A DNA stretch of 33,297 bases, from NCBI GenBank assembly GCA_945898515.1, contig CAMDIH010000021.1, forward strand, positions 1 through 33,297. Direction: 5' to 3'. Below the pieces are notes generated by a model. That model was given only the letters and a program-made list of their open reading frames with translations, searched no databases and was not told where the DNA came from. Below are positions 1 through 5,685 of the stretch, one piece after another. The DNA is from Candidatus Neomicrothrix parvicella RN1 (GTDB taxonomy: Bacteria > Actinomycetota > Acidimicrobiia > Acidimicrobiales > VFJN01). Both the position numbers and the translations under genes were made by a program. Position 1 is the stretch's first letter. Each line of letters begins with the position of its first letter.

Positions 1-1
1 C

Positions 2-367
2 AACCTGACCGAGGCCAACCTGACCGAGGCCAACCGGACCGATGCCGACCTGGGCCGTGCCAACCTGTCCGGTGCCGACCTGTCCGGTGCCAACCTGGGC
101 CGTGCCGACCTGTCCGGTGCCTACCTGGCCGGAGCCGACCTGTCCGGTGCCCGCCTGGCCGGTGCCGACCTGCATTTCGCCGACCTGTCCGGTGTCGACC
201 TGTCCGGTGTCGACCTGTCCGGTGCCGACCTGCGCCATGCCAACCTGACCGATACCAACCTGACCGATACCGACCTGGCCGGTGCCGACCTGTCCGGTGC
301 CCGCCTGGCCGGTGCCGCCTGGGATGAGGACACTCGCTGGCCTGCAGGGTTTACGCCGCCTGAGTAG
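2..367 (+). CDS. pentapeptide-repeat protein, 5' end outside window
   Basis: The reading frame is open from the window edge and ends at TAG 365-367. It is built almost wholly of A(D/N)LxX pentapeptides ([15 protein letters not shown] and so on), which fold as a right-handed quadrilateral beta-helix. After about 20 repeats comes a short non-repeat tail, [17 protein letters not shown]. That tail is nearly identical to the end of the minus-strand pentapeptide protein at 2930-3529, so the two are paralogs. The N-terminus is not visible; by analogy with the paralog it may carry a lipoprotein signal. Function is unknown, since pentapeptide proteins range from DNA mimics that protect gyrase to structural surface proteins. 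The ORF call is firm and any function is not. Confidence 0.85.
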   Translation, partial: NLTEANLTEANRTDADLGRANLSGADLSGANLGRADLSGAYLAGADLSGARLAGADLHFADLSGVDLSGVDLSGADLRHANLTDTNLTDTDLAGADLSGARLAGAAWDEDTRWPAGFTPPE

Positions 368-473
368 GCCCAGCATCTCATGAGTGCATAACGCACCCCG
401 ACTATCTGCATACACCTTCCCTGACATTCCCCAGGGGTGCGAGCGGTCTAAATCGCCTGGCCGGGTAGCCCCA

Positions 474-514
474 CTGGTCGCCACGGATCGGCTTAGGGGG
501 CAACGTGGCCGCCA
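474..514 (+). repeat. dispersed palindromic element, copy 1
   Basis: The core GGCTTAGGGGGCAAC (490-504) differs at one base from the core of the minus-strand copies at 3530-3568 and 4291-4329. It is flanked by GGTCGCCACG on the left and CGTGGCCGCC on the right, an imperfect inverted repeat. It lies about 55 bp upstream of the membrane-protein gene at 570, in sense orientation to it. Its role is unknown; see findings. Confidence 0.7.
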
Positions 515-569
515 TGTTTCGCCGTCCAGTGTTCGGCTAACGTGAACCCGTCTACGAGGGGGAGCACGT

Positions 570-956
570 ATGAGCGACCAGAGTGGTGGGCCTGACTGGT
601 GGCAGGCAAGCGATGACAAGTGGTATCCACCGGAGCTTCGCCCGTTCGAACTTCCGGCAGTTGGCAAACGGGATCTGCGCTCAGATTCTCTTCGCTTCGG
701 GATCTTGACGTGGGTGTTCGCCTTATTGACGGGCATAGGCGCCGTTGTGCTGGGCTACAACGCAGCGCAGGTCGTCGACTGCTCCGGGTTCGGCTGCGAC
801 ACGACGACGGACGGCGCCACCTTCGCCATCGTTGCGGGTGCCTACTTCCTGGGTGGACTGATCCTGGTGCTCCCGCTCTACGGAATCAGTCGTCTCCTGC
901 TCGGATTGGCTGAGCTGCTGCCGGAATCGGAGGCATCGGGAGACGGGAAGCCTTAG
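570..956 (+). CDS. small two-helix membrane protein with GPDWW...KWYPPE N-terminus
   Basis: This 128-residue protein starts at ATG 570 behind a strong ribosome site (GAGGGGGAG at 556-564). Residues 7-22 (GPDWWQASDDKWYPPE) match an N-terminal cytoplasmic motif that I know from many small membrane proteins of Acidimicrobiia. Two hydrophobic helices follow at about 43-65 and 84-106. Between them is a short loop with two cysteines (C71, C76), which could form a disulfide outside the membrane. No catalytic motif is seen and the function is unknown. The gene is bracketed by copies 1 and 2 of the palindromic element, and its stop codon lies inside copy 2. It converges on the integrase operon. Confidence 0.8.
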   Translation: MSDQSGGPDWWQASDDKWYPPELRPFELPAVGKRDLRSDSLRFGILTWVFALLTGIGAVVLGYNAAQVVDCSGFGCDTTTDGATFAIVAGAYFLGGLILVLPLYGISRLLLGLAELLPESEASGDGKP

Positions 957-974
957 CGGGCAACGTGGCGGCCA
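950..974 (+). repeat. dispersed palindromic element, copy 2 (right half)
   Basis: GCCTTAGCGGGCAAC (950-964) followed by GTGGCGGCCA matches the core and right arm of copy 3, with one substitution in the core. The left arm is not recognisable. The TAG stop of the 570-956 gene lies within the core, and a run of five T follows at 976-980. Confidence 0.65.
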
Positions 975-1022
975 GTTTTTCGGCGTCGTCGTCGGCCAGG
1001 TGGTCGTGCTGTCGCTGCGTCC

Positions 1023-1457
1023 TCAAAGTGGGCCAGGTGCCCGAGGTCGTCGTGGTCCGCACTTGGTGAGGTCCACCTTGACGGACTTCCTGTTGGCTCG
1101 AGCGGTGAGGGCACGCTCACGGAGTTTCCTAAGGTCGATCAGTTCGGCGGTCGAGCATCGGTCGCATCCCGCCTGGACGGTGCCGGAGTCTTCGAGAATG
1201 AAATCGGTGATGAAAGCCATCGATGGCTGGCGAGACAACCCAGCGTCACGACGTTCTCGTTCGTAGGCGACCTGGGCGGTGTCTTTCCCAAGGAGAGGCG
1301 TGGCGGCCCAGCCGTAGAGGCCGTGGGAAGTCTGATGGACCTCGGCCACGGGTCGGCCGTGTTGGCAACGGACGCTCACGAGGAGGTTTTCTTCGGTGAC
1401 CTCCTCGGAGGCCGGGTGGCGGTCGCCCCACCCTCGAGTGGTCACGACGTTCCCCAT
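1023..1457 (-). CDS. hypothetical protein coupled to the integrase
   Basis: This 144-residue ORF starts at ATG 1457-1455, inside the last codons of the integrase, so the two genes overlap by 16 nt and are probably translationally coupled. Visible features are C-x-H (CQHG, residues ~31-34) in the N-terminal third, a C-x2-C (AGCDRCS, ~97-103), and a basic C-terminal tail. This could be a small metal-binding or nucleic-acid-binding protein. I do not recognise the family. Its position suggests a role with the integrase, for example as a recombination-directionality factor, but that is only inference. The plus-strand ORF over part of this stretch looks like a shadow. Confidence 0.55.
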   Translation of the reverse strand: MGNVVTTRGWGDRHPASEEVTEENLLVSVRCQHGRPVAEVHQTSHGLYGWAATPLLGKDTAQVAYERERRDAGLSRQPSMAFITDFILEDSGTVQAGCDRCSTAELIDLRKLRERALTARANRKSVKVDLTKCGPRRPRAPGPL

Positions 1458-2623
1458 AGGGCTTCGGTCATGGCATCGGCGGCCTCGGCCTTCGCCGGCT
1501 CGAGGAGGTGACCGTAAACGTCGGCGGTGATTCGGATAGAGGCGTGGCCGAGGGTTTCCGACACAACCTTGAGGGGCACGTTTTGTGCGATGAGGAGCGA
1601 GGCCGCCGAGTGACGGAGTTCATGCGCTGACCAACGGCCCAGCCCGGCAGCCTCCGTGGCGCCGTAGACAGCGTGGAGAAAGTTCGCCGGGTCTACGGCT
1701 GTGCCGACGGGCGACCGGAAGATCAGATCAGCGCCGAGGGGCATCGGTTCCCAAAGGTCACCAGCGGCGAGGCGTTCTTCGAGTTGGCGGCGGCGGTGCG
1801 CCCGGAGCACCTCGACCACCGGCCCGGGAAGGTAGACGGTGCGCCGAGACTTCGGGGTCTTGCAATCTTCTCGAATCAGCCCGCCTTTGAGTCGCTTGAT
1901 GCCGTGGCGGACGGTGAGCCGTGGCGGTGCAGCGTCGAGGTCTACGTCGTCCCAAGCGAGGCCGAGGAGTTCGCCACGGCGTAGGCCGAGCGAGAGCGCC
2001 ACGGCGAAGGCGGCCTCGAGGCGGTGGCCCTTGACGGACTCGAGCAGGGTTCGGGCCTGGGTCGGGGTGAGGGTGCGGCCTTCGGTGGCGTTCAACTTCA
2101 CGCCCTGGGAGATGGCGGCGACGTTGCGTTTCACGGTGCCTTCGTGTTCGCCCCATCGGAGCGCCCGTCGGAGGATCGAGCGGGCGAGGCGGCGGGTGTT
2201 CGCCGAGCGGCCTTCGTCCTCCAAGGTGCGGACCATGCGGGTCACATCGGCGGGGGACAGGGTACGGACTCGCTTCTGGCCTATGTATGGCTTGATGTAG
2301 AGGCGGACCACATCGACGTACTGCTGTTCCGTGGTCGGGGCGACGGTGCCCCGGAGGGTGTCGATCCACTGCGCAAGGAACGTGGACACGGTGAGGTCAC
2401 GGCGGGCGAGTTCCTGCCCGTTGTCGGCGGCGTTCTGGACCTCTCGAAGCCGAGCGGCGGTTGCCGCCTTCGTCTTGCCGATGACCGCCCGCCTGATCTG
2501 CTTGCCGTCGTCGTCGAATCCGACGGTGACGGAGCCGACCCAGCGGTTGCGTGCCTTGTCGTGCCAGAGAGCGCCTTCGGTGTTCGCTCTGCGCCGATTT
2601 CGGGTTTGGGTTGACGCTTTCAC
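1442..2623 (-). CDS. tyrosine site-specific recombinase (phage/island integrase)
   Basis: This 393-residue integrase would catalyse insertion and excision of a mobile element at an att site. Residues ~15-70 form a basic N-terminal arm-binding region (ARNRWVGSV...GKTKAATAARL). Residues ~78-165 are the SAM-like core-binding domain, followed by the catalytic domain. The catalytic set is complete: R215 in GLRRGE, a lysine near K258, H334-x-x-R337 (HELRH), H360 (LGHAS) and the nucleophile Y370 (VYGHL). The start is GTG 2623-2621, preceded on the minus strand by GGGAG with suitable spacing. Three phased 9-bp repeats and a tRNA-Pro 3' fragment lie directly upstream, as expected for an integrase beside its attachment site. 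It overlaps the next gene by 16 nt. Confidence 0.95.
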   Translation of the reverse strand: MKASTQTRNRRRANTEGALWHDKARNRWVGSVTVGFDDDGKQIRRAVIGKTKAATAARLREVQNAADNGQELARRDLTVSTFLAQWIDTLRGTVAPTTEQQYVDVVRLYIKPYIGQKRVRTLSPADVTRMVRTLEDEGRSANTRRLARSILRRALRWGEHEGTVKRNVAAISQGVKLNATEGRTLTPTQARTLLESVKGHRLEAAFAVALSLGLRRGELLGLAWDDVDLDAAPPRLTVRHGIKRLKGGLIREDCKTPKSRRTVYLPGPVVEVLRAHRRRQLEERLAAGDLWEPMPLGADLIFRSPVGTAVDPANFLHAVYGATEAAGLGRWSAHELRHSAASLLIAQNVPLKVVSETLGHASIRITADVYGHLLEPAKAEAADAMTEALWGTS

Positions 2624-2643
2624 GAGGTTGGCTCCCGGGTGTG

Positions 2644-2674
2644 AGGTTGCTAGAAGGTTGCTACGAGGTTGCTA
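2644..2674. repeat. three AGGTTGCTA repeats at exact 11-bp pitch
   Basis: AGGTTGCTA occurs at 2644-2652, 2655-2663 and 2666-2674, one helical turn apart. A degenerate fourth copy (AGGTTGGCT) lies at 2625-2633. They sit between the integrase start and the tRNA fragment. This is the expected place for arm-type integrase sites or an operator controlling int, but which of the two is inferred. Confidence 0.75.
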
Positions 2675-2766
2675 CCCAGCCTAGTCACCCCTGGATGCCT
2701 ACGGATACCTATTGACTGTTTCTCTACCGTGAGCAGGTCTTATGTGGACCTCCCTAGACTCCGTTA

Positions 2767-2791
2767 GACCCCCAAAACTAAACTGGGGGTC
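2767..2791. other. putative integrase core (attachment) site
   Basis: GACCCCCA (2767-2774) and TGGGGGTC (2784-2791) are perfect 8-bp inverted repeats around AAACTAAAC. The right arm coincides with the anticodon loop of the tRNA-Pro fragment. Tyrosine recombinases commonly exchange strands at anticodon-loop positions between two inverted core sites, so this is a likely att junction. Alternatively it is a chance hairpin. Confidence 0.5.
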
Positions 2792-2824
2792 AAGAGGTCG
2801 GAGGTTCGAATCCTCTCGGCCCGA
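2783..2824 (+). pseudogene. 3' fragment of a tRNA-Pro(GGG) gene, att remnant
   Basis: The sequence from CTGGGGG (2783-2789, anticodon loop with GGG at 2785-2787) through the T arm reads as tRNA. The T arm is GGAGG-TTCGAAT-CCTCT, the 3' acceptor strand is CGGCCCG (2817-2823) and the discriminator is A (2824). The matching 5' acceptor strand (CGGGCCG) and a D arm are absent upstream, and the 5' side of the anticodon stem does not pair. It is therefore the displaced 3' end left by integration. By this geometry the mobile element lies to the left and the intact tRNA gene beyond the left edge of the window. Confidence 0.7.
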
Positions 2825-2841
2825 CCGGGAAAGAGCAGATC

Positions 2842-2867
2842 AGGGGCCATCCGAGAGGGTGGCCCCT
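2842..2867 (+). terminator. strong hairpin downstream of the tRNA-Pro fragment
   Basis: AGGGGCCATCC and GGGTGGCCCCT form an 11-bp stem with one T-G pair around a GAGA tetraloop, 18 bp after the tRNA 3' end. No T run follows. It is probably the original terminator of the tRNA gene, now separated from its 5' half. Confidence 0.5.
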
Positions 2868-2884
2868 CCTGCATTCCGGCCCCA

Positions 2885-2908
2885 GGTGACCAACTAGGTG
2901 ACCAACTA
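2885..2908. repeat. perfect 12-bp tandem repeat
   Basis: GGTGACCAACTA is repeated twice without a spacer, in the stretch between the tRNA hairpin and the end of the pentapeptide gene. No role is evident. Confidence 0.6.
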
Positions 2909-2929
2909 ACGGTGCCGGGGGGTTAGAAC

Positions 2930-3529
2930 CTACCGGCCGGGCGGCGTGAACCCTTCAGGCCAGCGAGTGTCCTCATCCCAGGTGGCATCGGTCAGGTTGG
3001 CACCCTCCAGGTCGGCGGGGTCCAAGTCGGCATCGACCAGGTTGGCATCGGTCAGGTTGGCACCTTCCAGGTCGGCACCGGTCAGGTCGGCACCTTCCAG
3101 GTCGGCACCGGTCAGGTCGGCATCGACCAGGTCGGCACCGGTCAGGTCGGCACCGTCCAGGCGGGCAAGGCCCAGGTCGGCACCGCTCAGGCCGGCACCG
3201 GTCAGGTTGGCAAAGGCCAGGTCGGCAAAGGTCAGGTCGGCAAAGTCCAGGTCGGCACCGGACAGGTCGGCACCGGACAGGTCGGCAAAGGACAGGTCGG
3301 CACCGTCCAGGTCGGCACCGGACAGGTCGGCACCCTCCAGGCGGGCAAGCTCCAGGTTGGCACCTGGTTCGATGGTGTAGCCATTCACAACCCTGACCCC
3401 TGTAGTGGGTGAACCGGCTGGAACGCCCGATTCACTGGTATCACCTCCGCCACAAGCTGTTAGCACGAGCAGACATGCAGTCACAGCGACCCCGAGGATT
3501 TGCATACTGCGAGCGTAGGCCCATTTCAT
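2930..3529 (-). CDS. pentapeptide-repeat lipoprotein
   Basis: This 199-residue protein has a lipoprotein signal peptide: hydrophobic residues ~10-25 ending in the lipobox LTAC, with the lipidated Cys at 26 if the start at 3529 is right. An internal ATG at 3505 would give a tighter signal. A short linker is followed from about residue 57 by ~25 AxLxx pentapeptides (ADLSG, ADLDG, ANLTD and similar), then the tail [19 protein letters not shown] shared with the protein at 2-367. It should be anchored outside the cytoplasmic membrane, which makes a gyrase-protecting role unlikely. The start codon at 3529 touches the left arm of palindromic element copy 3. The complementary plus-strand ORF is an artefact of the repeats. 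Confidence 0.85.
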   Translation of the reverse strand: MKWAYARSMQILGVAVTACLLVLTACGGGDTSESGVPAGSPTTGVRVVNGYTIEPGANLELARLEGADLSGADLDGADLSFADLSGADLSGADLDFADLTFADLAFANLTGAGLSGADLGLARLDGADLTGADLVDADLTGADLEGADLTGADLEGANLTDANLVDADLDPADLEGANLTDATWDEDTRWPEGFTPPGR

Positions 3530-3568
3530 TGGCCGCCACGTTGCCCCCTAAGGCATCCGTGGCGGCCA
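3530..3568 (-). repeat. dispersed palindromic element, copy 3
   Basis: Perfect 11-bp arms TGGCCGCCACG (3530-3540) and CGTGGCGGCCA (3558-3568) enclose a 17-nt loop. The loop and one arm base carry the core, read GCCTTAGGGGGCAAC on the minus strand. It abuts the ATG of the pentapeptide lipoprotein gene, in the same sense as in copies 1 and 4. Confidence 0.8.
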
Positions 3569-3676
3569 TGTGGCACTGCCGGTGGGGGCTAGCCCCCACC
3601 GGGGGCCAGAACCGCGAGCGGGCGTTTCTGCTGGGCTCCGGCGGGCGGGGCAACCAGCGGCCTACCCGCTAGCCCA

Positions 3677-4180
3677 TCAGAACCCGACCACCACCGGAAC
3701 ATTCGAGGAGGTGTTGGTGCCGTTCCCCAACTGCCCGTAGGCGTTGTAGCCCCAGCATCGGACGGTTCCGCCGGTTATCAACGCACACGAATGATAGGCG
3801 CCGGCGGAGATGGCGGTAGCTCCGTAGGGGGTGACAGGCGCTGAGGGGGCGGACCGTGGGCTACGGGTGCCGTCGTTGAAGATCGCTCGTACCTTGAACG
3901 TGTAGGCCGTCCCGGGGGTGAGGCCGGTGACGATCTGGGTCGTGGCTGAGGTGGAGAACGTCTGGGCGGGTTGCGCCACAACACCAATGGAGGGGATCAC
4001 TTTGTACCCGGTAACAACCGCCCCGGCATCGGCAGGGACAGCCGCCACCCACGACAGCGTCACCTGGCTCGGCCCTGGCGTTCCCGTCACCGACGACGGA
4101 GTCGTGCCCGTCCTGGTGCATCCCGTCAAGGCCAACAAGCCACCCACCGCCACCAGGAACACGCCTGCTCTTCGCAGCAC
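3677..4180 (-). CDS. lipoprotein with FN3-like domain and a single RCC1 repeat
   Basis: I place the start at GTG 4180, which gives a textbook signal peptide ([21 protein letters not shown], broken here as [21 protein letters not shown]) with the lipobox LTGC. The frame stays open to a GTG at 4267, which would add 29 Pro- and Leu-rich residues. After the lipobox comes a fibronectin type III-like domain (VTLSWVAAV...GYKV...[15 protein letters not shown]) and then one RCC1-type repeat ([29 protein letters not shown]). The protein stops right after this repeat. RCC1 propellers normally need seven blades, so it looks truncated or is a one-blade module. Its last 20 residues resemble those of the ORF at 5332. 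Surface or adhesive function is only a guess. Confidence 0.75.
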   Translation of the reverse strand: MLRRAGVFLVAVGGLLALTGCTRTGTTPSSVTGTPGPSQVTLSWVAAVPADAGAVVTGYKVIPSIGVVAQPAQTFSTSATTQIVTGLTPGTAYTFKVRAIFNDGTRSPRSAPSAPVTPYGATAISAGAYHSCALITGGTVRCWGYNAYGQLGNGTNTSSNVPVVVGF

Positions 4181-4290
4181 ACCAAAGGTAGACCGCCCCA
4201 GTAGCGGGACATGGGCCAAAAGACTCGTTCTCGGCCCTGGCCCGGGAACCGGACCTGGAACCGCCACGCGGTGAGGGCCGGACCCCCGAC

Positions 4291-4329
4291 GGCTGGTTGC
4301 CCCCTAAGGCAATCTGTGACAGCCAGTGG
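4291..4329 (-). repeat. dispersed palindromic element, copy 4
   Basis: The core on the minus strand, GCCTTAGGGGGCAAC (4310-4296), is identical to copy 3. Arms differ: GGCTG/CAGCC outside, and GGTTGCC/GGCAATC inside forming a hairpin around CCCTAA. It lies upstream of the RCC1 lipoprotein gene in sense orientation. Confidence 0.7.
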
Positions 4330-4410
4330 CGCTACCGCTACGGCGTTTCACCGATGTCCTGCTGGGGAATGTCACGGAAGGTGTATGCGGATAGCCGGGG
4401 TGACCTCGAC

Positions 4411-4770
4411 CTATTCCTCGGGTTCGGGAGTCATCGTAGTTGCCGTGGTCACGGCGAAGCACTCGAACTTCCACGGGCCAGGTCCCCCGAATCGTCTTCC
4501 GGTGTTTCCCGGGACTGTGTCTTCGATGCGACGGAACAAGGCGATCGCCTCAGCGCAATCTTCGGCTTCGAAGTAGATGTAACTGCCGTTGTCGTCGACC
4601 CAACTGTCGCCGTTTATGGTACCGACGAACCGATACACACGGCCCTTCGCCTCCTGCAGCGACCTCGCAAGGCCCTCTCGCTCCGTCGTGTTGGTCGATT
4701 GCTCGGTGGAAGTGGTCTCCTCGGCAGCGACATCGCCCTTGTCAGCACCCCACAAGCTGTCACTCATCAC
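4411..4770 (-). CDS. hypothetical acidic protein
   Basis: This 119-residue ORF has GC-rich third positions and a normal amino-acid mix, unlike the Arg/Ser-rich plus-strand ORFs over the same DNA. A Thr/Glu-rich N-terminus (EETTSTEQSTNTTE, ~17-30) precedes a compact segment, VYRFVGTINGDSW...GSYIYFEAEDCAEAIALFRRI, which may be a small alpha/beta domain, and then a Thr/Pro/Glu tail. The N-terminus resembles the linker of a secreted protein, but no signal peptide is seen in frame, so the gene may have lost its 5' part. No ribosome site is clear at either of the two ATG codons (4770, 4767). The family is not recognised. Confidence 0.5.
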   Translation of the reverse strand: MMSDSLWGADKGDVAAEETTSTEQSTNTTEREGLARSLQEAKGRVYRFVGTINGDSWVDDNGSYIYFEAEDCAEAIALFRRIEDTVPGNTGRRFGGPGPWKFECFAVTTATTMTPEPEE

Positions 4771-4949
4771 AGGCGTTGCATGACAGGTGCTGGGCGACGG
4801 CTACTCTTGCCCGCATGTGCGGCACCTGTATCTCGACGGCCTCGGCGTCGATGGACTCGACTGCACTTGCCGTTGCCGGCGCCACGGTGATGACGTCCGT
4901 CCACTCCGCGTGGACTGCGCTCCTGAGGCGACGTGGCGGGCGGCACGAC

Positions 4950-5312
4950 TCATCGGTAATGCAGAACGAACCGGAGGCGAGGCAGCTCCCCATCGAGTAG
5001 CGAGGGCCGGAACCCTGACGGGTCGAGAGGGTTCCCGCCGGAGGCGAGAGGCACCCCATGGTCCACGCTGAAGCTCGTGCGGTGTGGCCACTGGCGCCGG
5101 TAGACGATCCGTTGCCCACAGAACGAACACAGGGCTGCGTCCTGTGCACAGGCGGCCTTGTAGTGGGCGGTTATCTTCGACCAATCCGGTCCCGAGCAGA
5201 CTTTCCGTGCTGCCGATGTCGCCGAAGCTCCCCGGGTGTTGATGCCTAACGGCCAGCCCCGGCCCCGGTGGTGTTGCGAATTGCCTAGACCACCGGCGGG
5301 CGGCCCAAACAC
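4950..5312 (-). CDS. HNH endonuclease-like ORF, probably degenerate
   Basis: Residues ~54-104 match the HNH nuclease family: a zinc-type CSFC (C62, C65) GQRI, then the central SFSVDHGVPLASGGNPLDPSGFRPS with the D84-H85 pair. In the family this is followed by H-x-x-C-N and a short helix carrying the last metal ligand and the second zinc Cys pair. Here the frame instead runs through LLDGELPRLRF to a stop. I cannot find H-x-x-C-N in any of the three minus-strand frames, so the C-terminus seems lost by frameshift or substitution. The N-terminal ~40 residues look non-native. HNH genes are common in phage and island DNA, which fits the integrase nearby. Confidence 0.5.
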   Translation of the reverse strand: MFGPPAGGLGNSQHHRGRGWPLGINTRGASATSAARKVCSGPDWSKITAHYKAACAQDAALCSFCGQRIVYRRQWPHRTSFSVDHGVPLASGGNPLDPSGFRPSLLDGELPRLRFVLHYR

Positions 5313-5331
5313 CAGCCAATCCGCCAGCCCA

Positions 5332-5685
5332 TCAGAACCCCACCATCGATGCCGGAACGCTCGAGGGGGTGTTGGTGCCGTTCCCCAATTGCCCGAAGAA
5401 CTTGGCGCCCCAGCATTGGATAGTTCTGCCGTTCCTCAACCCACACGACTGCTCCGCGCCAGTGTCGATGGGGGTAGCGGTAGGGGCGTCGGGGGTAACA
5501 GCCTCAGAGGGCTCGGAGGGAGCACTACTGGTGCGCTCATCGGGGGTGCGGCACCCCGTCAAGGCCCACAGGCCTCCCCACCCTGGGCGGGCCACGGTCG
5601 CAACCCGCGAAATGGGGGCCCCACCACATCCGCCGGCGACGAGACCCCCGCTGGCACAGTGCCATGCCTCGCTTCGGTGACGCAT
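5332..5685 (-). CDS. decayed paralog of the one-blade RCC1 lipoprotein
   Basis: The C-terminus (CGLRNGRTIQCWGAKFFGQL-GNGT... ending VGF) is the same single RCC1 repeat as in the gene at 3677-4180, and the DNA stays similar for about 10 bp past the stop codon. The lipobox region also aligns (LWALTGC versus LLALTGC). The FN3 domain and most of the hydrophobic signal are missing, leaving a Pro/Ser/Thr linker. The start is uncertain: the ATG at 5685 lies inside DNA duplicated from the neighbouring unit, so the first ~25 codons may not be native. It is best read as a deleted, possibly inactive copy. Confidence 0.5.
   Translation of the reverse strand: MRHRSEAWHCASGGLVAGGCGGAPISRVATVARPGWGGLWALTGCRTPDERTSSAPSEPSEAVTPDAPTATPIDTGAEQSCGLRNGRTIQCWGAKFFGQLGNGTNTPSSVPASMVGF

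Noticed and set aside
42-411. ORFs on both strands over the first 400 bases besides the pentapeptide frame
   Set aside because: They are Pro/Thr- or Arg/Ser-rich shadows of the pentapeptide repeat DNA.
2750-2824. A complete tRNA gene
   Set aside because: No D arm and no 5' acceptor strand pairing with CGGCCCG; only the 3' part is present.
2940-3360. Short-period DNA repeats that look like a CRISPR array or a plus-strand repeat protein
   Set aside because: The ~15-bp period (three bases times five codons) is that of minus-strand pentapeptide codons, with lipobox and tail in frame; there are no unique spacers.
474-4329. Reading the palindromic elements as integron attC sites with gene cassettes
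   Set aside because: The core lacks the RYYYAAC/GTTRRRY pair, the genes are not all in one orientation, and the integrase lacks an obvious IntI-specific insert.
4297-5000. Plus-strand ORFs of 186-197 residues
   Set aside because: Arg/Ser/Cys-rich composition typical of antisense frames, against a normal-looking minus-strand ORF at 4411-4770 and HNH motifs at 4950-5312.
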